A stretch of DNA of 64,000 nt from Phoronis australis (lineage: Eukaryota > Phoronida > Phoronidae). The position numbers and the translations under genes were made by a program. The DNA is taken from assembly GCA_002633005.1 (NCBI GenBank), contig NMRA01000035.1, positions 1,087,253 through 1,151,252 on the forward strand, read 5' to 3'. Positions within the stretch are counted from its first letter, which is position 1; each line of letters starts with the position of its first letter. Below the pieces are notes generated by a model. It searched no databases. It saw nothing but the letters and a program-made list of their open reading frames with translations, and was not told where the DNA came from. Positions 47,301 through 59,300 of the stretch are shown one piece after another.

Positions 47301-50300
47301 TGAATGGCGTTAATAGGTTTTGGTGGACAAACAGCAAGTGTCCTTTACATAAGACGAGAATGGGCATTACAGACACTGTTGTTTCACAATGGTTTTTATT
47401 AAAACTACTTTGTGGTGGTCACCATCTGAGAGAGTCCAGCAGAGAACACAACTTGTCATATCTCAAAACTTCGAGTCGTAGCTTTTTGAACGTATAAGTC
47501 CCATCAACTCTGCTTTTGTCACATAAGTGAAACGCATTACTAGTCAGTGATAACGATGAATTCCATAATTTCACAATTTGTAAAAAAGGAACCGTCTCTA
47601 AATGCAGCATAAGATAGCTGTAAACCCCAAAAAACAGTAGCACTAACTACTTGGCACGCATTTTGTCACAGAATTCTCAATATGTCACTGAATTTCAGGC
47701 AAGAAAGTTTTGTCACAGAATGTCACCACGTCACACGGAATCCACTCGAGCAATTCCAATTTCAGATTCAGTCGCCAGTGTTTATAGTGTTTATGGGTCA
47801 GGCTAGAGGAATTGATGTTCGTGCTTAGTGTTTGCAAAAAACCTCGCTATTAGATTTAGTGTATTCACGAGTCTTACCGAAAATGTATTTCTGAACTGAA
47901 AAAGGTTTGTATAAATATTAGCAGATGTTAAGAGTCCAATTCGAAAGTTAAGTTTCCAAAATTCTTTGGCAACAAGCACACTTTTAACTAAAACATGCTG
48001 ACATGACCTTCATGAGATGGTTCAGCACCCAAAATGTACCTGTCTGCTCGTGCTACAGCTAACGATACTTGGTTATGTTCTAAAACTCTAGATAGCCGGT
48101 CCAATAATAGCTCAGGATCTGCAAACAAAAAAGAACCTTAGAGAGAATGCTTAGTGGAAATGCTTAGAAACGAAGCACCTGATATGCTAAGTGCAACACG
48201 TGAACCGTTGTTTTGTACATAAAATTTGTAAAGTTAAAGACAATAAGTGTTCATAATTTAGAAACGAAGCACCTGATATGCTAAGTGCAACACGTGAATC
48301 GTTGTTTTGTACATAAAATTTGTAAAGTTAAAGACAATAAGTGCTCAAAATTTAGAAATGAAGCACCTGATATGCTAAGTGCAACACGTGAACCGTTGTT
48401 TTGTACATAAAATTTGTAAAGTTAAAGACAACAAATGTTCAAAATTTAGAAATGAAGCACCTGATATGCTAAGTGCAACACGTGAACCGTTGTTTTGTAC
48501 ATAAAATTTGTAAAGTTAAAGACAATAAGTGTTCAAAATTTAGAAATGAAGCACCTGATATGCTAAGTGCAACACGTGAACCGTTTTTTTGTACATAAAA
48601 TTTGTGAAGTTAAAGACAATAAGTGTTCAAAATTTAGAAATGAAGCACCTGATATGCTAAGTGCAACACGTGAACCGTTGTTTTGTACATAAAATTTGTA
48701 AAGTTAAAGACAATAAGTGTTCAAAATTTAGAAATGAAGCAACTGATACGCTAAGTGCAACACGTGAACCGTTGTTTCGTACATAAAATTTGTAAAGTTA
48801 AAGACAATAAGTGTTCAAAATTTAGAAACGAAGCACCTGATATGCTAAGTGCAACACGTGAACCGTTGCTTTGTACATAAAATTTGTAAAGTTAAAGACA
48901 ATAAGTGTTCAAAATTTAGAAAAATGACACAAAGAGGAGCACCGTGGCACTACTTGAATTCCCAACATGAAACCCTCGCAGAAAATAATTCCTCAAACAC
49001 ATGATCATCTTGTCATTGTGCTTGACTGGCAGCTGCAACAATAGCTCTTGCAATTAGAAATGAAGTGAAATTTAACCACTTGAAAAAAACAGTGACCCAA
49101 ATCATCAAATTATAAGTAGTCGGTAAAGTGAGAACGCTCTTTAAATCACACATATTTTTCTTTTTTCCCCTAGCCTAGTCCATACTGTTGAGTCTGAATT
49201 AGCCTTCAGTTACCTGATATCAGTTTCAGGCCACACCATCAATACAAGAGGAACAACATTATTTTTGAATATCGTAAAGATATCGGATATACGAACAAGG
49301 AATTTCATCATCAAAAATATAATCACTTTGTTTTAAAACATCACAAAGTGTCATGGCTATGATGTGGAGAACAAAAGCACCACCGTACCATGTGCAACGC
49401 AACTGATATACCCAAGAGACGCATTGCCCACTCCCTTACCTACGGGGCCTTCTACGCGGGCCACTACTGTCATTTTATGTTCTCGTAATACAATCAGAGC
49501 AAGGAATGGATGTGTGTAACAGCGAAGAGCACCACTTACTGGAAAATTAAAGCGTACAGTATTTTACACTGCATGCCTGGGCGACATGCTATAACCATTA
49601 CCACATAATGAAAGCATACGTTGTGTTACACTACATGCCTGGTCGACATGTTATAACCATTATCACATAATGAAAGCATATGTTGTGTTACACAACATGC
49701 CTGGTCGACATGTTGTAACCATAATCACATAACTGCCATGCAGTAATCAATTTCATTTTATAAAAATACAATCAAGTCTGTGAATCACATTCATATTCCC
49801 TAGTCTGAATCGCACACACTATTGTAACACTGTCAACATGAGGAAAGCTAGTCAACAGGTAAGCGGACAGCCCTCCGTTTTGGAAATAAAAAGCTTCCAT
49901 CTAACGGAGCACTAAGCTCTCCTCTCTTTACAAACAGAACAAGGTGAGAACAGAAAGCTGTTCACTTAACTGAGGGGCCGTAGGATAAGAATGCCATGCA
50001 ATCACCCGCAAGTATTTATACAGGTGAAATGTTTTACTAAGACCACACACTGAATTAGTTTTGAGCTTCACAATCGATGCATAAACAATCGGTTAAAATC
50101 ATTTAACCAATCAAAATTTGACTATTACCAATTGTAACAGAGGCAAAATAGACACAAACGATGCATCTGCGGGTACATTTAAAACATCCTAGAACTCACA
50201 CTGTACCCTGTGAATAACACCTTCATAATAGGTGAGGGCATAAACCAACACATGTGCTGCGAATTTTAAGACATATCTAAATGCAGTGACAAACGCATTG

Positions 50301-53300
50301 CACGTATAATCTAATGTTACCTCTGTAACCTTCAGGCTTCTGTACGCTACACGCCCAGAAAAGCGTCTCCCTGTTGATCAGACTAGTAACCTCTGGGTTG
50401 AATAATGTGTTCCTGAAAACAATGCACAGCCACAGTTAACATCTTATTAACAAATTGCTACAGTTGGTATCTGCTATATTATTCAGCGCAGATTCTTTCA
50501 CTTCATATTGCAAGATAATTTACCACCTTTATTTTCGTAAAAAAATTCACAAAACAAAGTATCACTTCACTTGAAAACTATAAAATGAAAAGCTTTATAC
50601 CTGTCACCAAACTTTTTTCAAAATAGACAAAAAACATACTTTCATCCTTTATGAACAATATTGAATTTCTAGTGGTGACTAGATATACTAACATAAAGAT
50701 TTCAATTTTAAGAACTTCTTCAAGCATCAATAACCAAAAAAGGAAATCATTACCATAAAGGGTCAGAATTTATGTAATGTTTAATCAAAGACTAATTTCG
50801 TCAAAGTAATCCATTTGGTGTAATAAAAGCAAAAAGTGCACAATTTTAAACAGTGTTTCTTGAAACAAGACACCGTCTAATTTTAATTTCGAAAGGAAAC
50901 AGAAATGCATACTTTCAAGAATTAGTTTGAATGTGAACGTAGTTGTCAACATCATTTTTTCGAACATTGCGGTAACGCAGAACCAACTAACCTGCAGAAC
51001 TCGTCTGTGTCCCCATTTTCTTCATTGTGCAGATAAACAAGTAGGAATCGCAGATCTGCTTTTGCAGCATTTAATGCCTAAAAGACAGCGAAATAAACAT
51101 TAAGGTGTAATTGAACTTCCATAAAATACAATAATATGGACACAGATGCACCAATTTTGGAGTCAAAAAAGACTTCATTCCATTTGATTTTAAACACCTT
51201 AACATTTCTTCATGAGGCCAGAAATTCAACTTGAATGATCATAATCACATTGGCATCTTGTCCCTGTGCAAGAATGGGTTTACATTCCACAAAATCAATG
51301 AAGGAATGCTATCGCTCGATAAATGAGCATCAAAAATTCAGGCAGCGGGACATCACCACTATTGATGTTTTTGGTGGAGTGATTATGACTGAATGTTAGG
51401 GCTGTTCCAGCAAAATCTGTATGGGAGGGGGGGGAAGGCACTTTTATTTCGTACCCACCGCCCATATTTTTCATTTATTTCTCCAACCCATGACCCATAA
51501 TTTTTTAATTATTTTTAATAGGTTAAAATATAAAATCGAACACTTGCAAACAAATTGCCTCCAGGAGGACCTGTTAAGAACTTNATTCCACAAAATCAAT
51601 GAAGGAATGCTATCGCTCGATAAATGAGCATCAAAAATTCAGGCAGCGGGACATCACCACTATTGATGTTTTTGGTGGAGTGATTATGACTGAATGTTAG
51701 TAAAAGGGCACAAAACTCATGTTTTCAATATAAGCACACACGTATTTTGGAACTTATGTGCGGATGGATAAGTAATCACAATAAATAAACAATACAATGT
51801 TGTCGGACTATACCTGACCGTATGTTCCCTGAAACAACACCGGACCATCGCATCCATACTTTTCCAGAAATGACTGACTGAATGACCTGACGTCTCCCTC
51901 TGGATCAACAACTCCTGCAAGAAACAACAACTCTTGGAGGCCAATCCAGAACCAGCCAAGCCTTACTACAACTCCAACAATCCAACACGATTAAATTAAA
52001 TAAATCAGATGCCATGTTTTGCCACTACTTTGCCACTTAGCTAATGTTTAAATATACCTTGAACATGCTGAAGGCTACCGCAAGTGTGAACTGCTATACA
52101 ATTTACTATCCTCGATGTAACATACCAGACTGTACTTCCTAAAATTGTACTTGAGGGGATAAACGCATGGACCATTACACTGTGCAGACTCCCCGCGAAT
52201 GCAGCAGTTGACACAGTTAGTGAAGTGGGATGTGACTTCAATTCCACATAAATACTAACTAGTCACCCACCTCAATCAAACTCCGACCGTTGAAGGTCAT
52301 CACAAAAAAAGAAATTGTTTGGTTAAAAACATGATTATTATAAAGTGAAAGGGGGACTCACGTTGCCGAGGATCTAAGCCCAGTAGCCGATCTGAAATGT
52401 AATTAACAGTTCACAGTTCAAATTTGTTACGTAAATCAAACATCTAAGGGGTCCAAGGGAAGTTGATCTCACAAAATATGTCTTAGGACATCACAAGTGC
52501 AACATATCAAAACATTAAGTAAACCTTGCGTTTGTCATATTATAATACATTAAGGAACACAGTTACTGAACAATGGAAGTAACAATGACAATCAACATCC
52601 AACATAAAAATCTTCAGCATTGCCAGAGGATGAAAGTGGTTTTTGCTCGACACAATTTCAAGGGTGAGAAAGACAAGCCATGATGACAAAGACAAAACAC
52701 CCATTTGCTTCAAACTCAGACATTTTGCAACATTAAACATTTTGCGTGACTTGTCTGAATATCCAAGAGCAAAACACTCTGGTAATCAGCACAACGATTG
52801 CAAAAAATTTAAAATAAAATTGTCATATCTCATTTGTCTTCACCTAAGTCATAAAAAATCTGCAGGAGATGCAGAACCTTGTCTGCTAAGTACTATAGCG
52901 CCATCCAGTGATAATATAACAGTATATGAAAACATGATTATTGATACTTACAAACCAATCTGAACACATCCAGTACAGTTGTGTAGATAAGCCTGAAGGG
53001 GAACAGAAAGACTAGTTTCCCCCAATCCCACCAGGAGATTACCCGGCGAGGTCTGGCTGCAGTTATTCTGCAAACATGACAACTCCATTATGAGTACAAC
53101 ATACTCGAACGTGTGCACACAATATTGACAACACTGTTTTCTCCATTTCCAAATCACTATTTTTAATCTCCAACACACGGGATGGGCTTATTAAATGGTT
53201 TCCAGCCGAAAGCGGTAGTGCCACTGCCAAGACATGTCCCACTCAAGAGTCTGCTAGTTGACTTTACACTATTCAATGCAATTTTGAGCTCATTTTCCTA

Positions 53301-56300
53301 CTGTTCAATCATGTTCACTGTTGTGACAACATGTTTTCCTTCCTATGGGTTTGATCTTACAAATAATTCTTGTTTGACATTGTTTGATAACTGAAATTAG
53401 TGCAAGGCATTGTCATTTCACGACAATGAGGTTCAAATGTTTGACGAGAGGGTTGTCGCAGACACTTGTGGTGAAAAAAACAAAACTATACAAAACTGAT
53501 GGAGTACTTACCTTGTCTGGAAAAAGGCGTCCGCATTCACTGGGGGTGTTCGTACAGGTCTTGGAGGAGTGGGTGAGAACTGAGTGGGTAGACCCTCTCT
53601 CATGTTGAATGTATCTTGTACGGCAGCCTAGAGAGCGAAAGGTGGACAAAGTTGGTAGCCAAGTAATCAAAACACTTCAATCAAATCAAGTGTAATCACC
53701 AAGACAATCCATTCATATGTCTAGCAAGGTACTGCATCAACAAAGGAAAGTGTGCTTTTATCCACCAATAGGAGTGTACACCCTGCATGTACGGCTAAAT
53801 GAGAAAAATAAAAACCTTCATGATTGTTAAGTTACGCACCAAAGCTATCAACAGACCATGATTTGAGAGACTGTGGACACTGACAACAATAAGGTAACAA
53901 GCCTAAAGCTATCATTAGACCATGGTTTGAGAGACTGTGGACACTGACAACAATTCGGTAACAAGCCTAAAGCTATCAGCAGACCATGGTTTGAGAGACT
54001 GTGGACACTGACAACAATAAGATAACAAGCCTTTGAAAATGAAAAATATCAGTTTGGGTAATTGAATTTTATAGTGCGAAATAGATATGATGCAACCGAA
54101 ATCATTTTCAAATGTCCCATGGCCAAATACTTTCTACAGAGAAAGCAACCATTTCTGATATTACAGATACTTTTCTGTATTCACTGCTATTTCCTTGGTG
54201 TGTACATGCTATCCATGCAGGAACAGAGACAGAAGGAGGGAGAGAGGGAGGGAGGGAGGGAGGGAGGGAGGGAGGGAGAGAGATGATAATGGCCTAGCAA
54301 CAGGCCCGCGTCTTGGTTCTGCATTTACTTCCTGTGTTGAACAGCAAGACAAAATTAAGTGTACATGTGCTAGGTGTTAAACCGAATGTTGTAGTTGCAC
54401 TAGTTTACACTAGTCACATGTGAGATGAGAGCATCACAGCAAGACACTGTAACAAAAACACAGGCAGACATAAATCAGCGTTGGCAAAGAAACAACAATA
54501 ACTTATGATAAATTGTTTACAATTCAGTGTTGGGACATAATGACACAGACGTTACAAGGGATTACATATTGCCATTGTGCAATTCCATCGTACCATTCCT
54601 TGCAGACTACCAACGTCCAGCAGAAATATGACACGTACAAGCAAGGACTCATGGTTCACTTACCTGTAAGTGCCAGCTGTGTCGGTGAAGTATTTCTCTA
54701 CATTTCTGTATATCTTCAATTCTAGTCATATCCTAGGGAAAAGGAAAAAAAAAAGAATTAAAAGTGCTAACAAAATTAGCTGTATGCACACTTTGTATTC
54801 GTATCAAATCAATTTATGGTAAAAATACTCCAATTTGGGACAGTCCCTAAACTGAATTGAAATTTCTTGGTTCTTAAAAATAGGACATGGTCAATTTATA
54901 TTCTCATGTTTCTCAAACATTGGATACAACTGAGTATGAAAATAAACTTGGCAGTTTATAGAATCTTTGGAAACAAACGTCCAAATATCATTTCCACGCC
55001 TCCCCATAATGGGTAATATTGCGGTGAAGCGTCATTTGACAATCATAATTATTCAATTTGCGATAGCCAATATATTTATATATTTCTAAAATTTAGGACA
55101 AACTCAAATCTTGAGCAAAATAATTAAATTTACACTGTCCCAAACTAAAGAATTTGTAAATTGCTTGGGTGATAAATTTGCCAAAAGGTAAAATATTGTG
55201 GTTCAAATACACTAGCATATAGTATTCAAAAACAACAAGCTCAAAAAGCAAAAACCAAATGTTTCCACAGAGTAATTTGTGTAGCAGAGAAAATAATAAG
55301 ATTCAATGATAAGCTGAACATAGTGTTTTGTCCTAAATATGCAAATTCTGTAGGTGAAAATAAGTAGTGACCACAGCAGTAACAAACATGGCTGTCTAAA
55401 TTGCACTGGCAGTAAGACTGAACTTATTAGTGACTTAATTGCACGAGTAAAAGATCAAAGAACATGAAACAAGGACAAAGTTTGTTGACAGGTAAGTGTG
55501 AACTCCTGAATTTGTTAGGGTTTCTGGTTTTCAGCATATTTTCAGTCAAAAGTTATAGTCAGGTCCATGTGATAATTGTTGGTTGGAAAGATACATACAG
55601 GAGGGACACCAACTCAATCCCAAAAGGAAGGTTTGTGGAACAAGTACAATGACAGTATTTAAAATAAATTAGATTACTTTCCTCACAGGCAACCATCCAT
55701 GTCTTGATAGATTGTTTGGAGTATTTTATTTGTCCACTCAAACACAAACTTTGTATTGCACAGATGCCTGGTAGACTGACGTGGGCTTTTGTGAATATTA
55801 TTTACGTTTATCAAAACTCTTCATAAAGGCATACGGTGTTCAAGCTTTGAGAAACTGTGAACTATGAAAGAGTCATTTTTAGCGCACCCACAGGCAGGCA
55901 AATTTCCCAATGATTCACAACCATATAAGAAACATAATAGCTGGACACCAAAACTTTGTGGAGCCTAAGCTCCGAACTTCAATTGTCTCAAATCCAAACA
56001 AAAACTGAGTGCACCTCACTTGGTATTGGATAAAACCCTGGAGCCTTATCTTCCCTCTATCCCATTAAATTGTCCTTGTCCTTGTAGTGACAGAAGTTCC
56101 AAAACAAACACAAAACTCTGAATTCAAGGAGGCTAAATAGTTAACATGGTGTATTTCAGTTTTGAGCAAGCAACAATTATGGAAAAGATAAGAAATCTGT
56201 CATCTAATTCAAATGATTGAAGTCAGTAAAGTTAAAATTAATTATTGTATGTTTGATCTTGACATTGTGAGCTACTCTTGGTTGAAGCACAACAAACACT

Positions 56301-59300
56301 CGGCTTTTTGACAGAAAATTACTGATGTGTGACTGCACGTCCATCGCGGGAAATCATCTATCAGCAACTGCTGCATTTCGTTGGAGGCCTATGTACCCAA
56401 TAACCCTTCGTGCTTTGACTATAAACATTTTTTTGCAAAATTAAGTTTAAATTAATTCAAATAAACACTAAACTATGTGGAGTGCACTCAGTGACATTCA
56501 TGGGTGCGTGAAAACAGACTTTTGGAATTGCTTTGGCAGCGTCTGAATGTGTGAAGGACATTGGCCATGATTTTTCAAAGTAGCCTCCTTAAATTCGTGA
56601 TTTTGGTGTTTTTTTGAGATATCTGTCGTCAAGTCATCACCCTAAGGCAATTTGATATGACCAAGTCCAAGTCAACAAGTGAAAGAAGGTATTGTTACTT
56701 GGCGGAATTCTTCGAATTCCGACAAGTATGTTGCTCTGTCGTCAAGTTTTTTTTTTTTTGTTCGCAATCTACAGGTCGCAATTTTCGTCCGATTTTCACG
56801 AAATTTGCATAGAACATGTAGATTGGGATGTACTGGAACGCTATTGTTTTTGGTCATGATCGGATACAAAATGGCGGATGTGGCGGCCATTTTGTATCCG
56901 ATTTCACAGTCAAATACTCGTAGAGGCCGCATTTTTTGACCTATATAGCTGACAATCGGTACGAATATACTAGAATGCATGTGCTACAACTGTGCAGAAA
57001 ATCTCTGACTTCCGGTTAAAGATGGCGGAAATATTGGACGTGGCGCATGCGCACCCCGAAATATGGCTAAAAACGTTTTCTCCTGTAGAGGGCGCAATGG
57101 CGAACCAATCACTTTCAAACTGGTCAGGTGTTTGTTGAGATTAATAAGCTTTTATAAAAAATTATTGGACCGGAAGTTAATTCCAAGATGGCGGCTGTGG
57201 AGCATGTTGACACGGTTTCAATCGCTGGGTTGTCGCATTTTTTATGGGAAGAGCAAATGACGTGAATTTTTGAATGTGGATTCCTTGAAGTATGGCCTTT
57301 CAAAAAGTCTGCGAGAGCGTATTTCTCAGACTTACCGTTTTCGAGTTATTTGACTTTGAATTTCAAAAAAAACGGCAAATTTTCAATTTTCTCGAATTTT
57401 TTTTGGATTTTTGCCAAACTATCACATTGGATAGAGTTTTGAACGGGCTTTCAGGAGATATTTTCCATTTTGCGCTACGACGTCTACTTTTTGAATTATT
57501 TGAGATTTTCCGATACCGTTGTTCCTTTGGTCACACGCAGCTGGCTGGCTTTCAGTTCACTTTGTTTTGGTTATGCCTAGTTGACCCAGACTGACCCAGC
57601 CAGCACTGTCCTACTGTAAAGCATGGCTCGTCCGTCATGTTGCGCCATCTATCAGGGCTCGACGCTATTAAAATCGCCAGGTCGCATTGTGCGACCTAGC
57701 CAAAATCCCAGGTCGCATTTTCAAAATCCAGCTCGCATTCGTAAATGCCAGGTCGCAAAATTTTCCCGCCATTTTTACGCGCCAAAATAGATTTTTTAGA
57801 TCATCGAGAAAATGTTTAGATTATGNATTTCGCGCACGTAGCCCCAGAAACAAGTAAAGGGTTTCAGAATTTCTTAGCAACTGAAAGTAAAGACGTGGCC
57901 GTCGTTTTGCGATTAATAAGGTTGTCATTTTCACGTTGGCTGCCTTAATACGATAAAAAGGAGAAGCACATCTCACGATTGTCTGCGGGACCGCTTGCGC
58001 GCTAACGGTGCCGCAGTGCGATATCAGGGATATTGTCGTGGATATTCGGTACATGTAATAAGGACATCTTATGTGAAAAATAAACATTTTTGTCCACCAC
58101 AAAGTTTGGTAAGTCGATCGCTTAAGAATTAATAGAAACACCGTTGTTTTGTGAAGTTTTATCACGTGTTAAGCAGTGGCCCGAAACTTTCTTCGGCGAA
58201 TCCGGGAATTTACAAAAGTGGCCGAAAGTGTTAGCCAATGAAACGCGTCAAAGATCGATTCTGCATATCCCATGTTCACGTGACTTGCTTACAAGTCAAC
58301 GGGAGGGCTGTTCTTGGTTAGTGTTCTTTTGCACTCGGATTAACAAGAGCTGCTTTGTATTTGCCAGGTATCTGTTGAGAAGTGTAAAAACTCAGCTCGC
58401 ATTCGTTGGAAATTCCAGGTCGCATTTTGCGACTTTATACGAGCTGACAAAAATCTCAGCTCGCATTTCCAAATTTCAGGTCGCAAATGCGACCTGCAGC
58501 TGGTTATGTCGAGCCCTGTCTATTGTTCTTTATTGTAGTTGATTGTATGCTCTCTATTTGATTTCTTCGCTAGTCACATGAATGTTGTCGTGTTTGACAA
58601 ACTACCACTTTAGATAGAGTTTTGAACGGGCTTTCAGAAGATATTTTCCACTTTGGGCTACGACGTCTGCTTTTTGAATTATTCGAGATTTTCGGATACC
58701 GTTGTTCCTTCGGTCACGTATGCACGCAGCTGGCTGGCTTTCAGTTCGCTTTGTTTTGGTTATGCCTAGTTGACCCAGACTGACCCAGCCAGCACTGTCC
58801 TACTGCAGACTGGACCGTCATGTTGCGCCATCTATTGTTCTTTATTGTAGTTGATTGTATGCTCTCTATTTGATTTCTTCACTAGTCACATGAATGTTAT
58901 CGTGTTTGACAAACTACCACTTTAGATAGAGTTTTGAACGGGCTTTCAGAAGATAATTTCCATTTTGCGCTACGACGTCTATATTTTTTGAATTATTCGA
59001 GATTTTCCGATACCGTTGCTCCTTCGGTCACGTAGGCACGCAGCTGGCTGGCTTTCAGTTCACTTTGTTTTGGTTATGCCTAGTTGAGCCAGACTGACCC
59101 AGCCAGCACTGTCCTACTGTGGCTGAATAGCGCTCTGTAGACTGTACAATTTCAGGCCAAATACTTATTGTAAACATAACTTTGCTTTGCAGACTGTCAC
59201 ATAGCGCCACCTATTTTAGAATGTGGGAAAAGACACGGTTCGTCCGCCATGTTGCGCCATCTATTGTTCTTTATTGTAGTAGATTGTATGCTCTCTATTT

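Noticed and set aside
51421-51480. G-run and following AT-rich block as an independent mobile element
   Set aside because: It is confined between the two halves of an exact duplication at an N seam, so its ends cannot be trusted.
57663-58542. Frames inside the 866-bp transposon (57821-58165 minus, 58144-58542 plus) as transposase
   Set aside because: Too short and with no catalytic or zinc-finger motif; one crosses the element's end.
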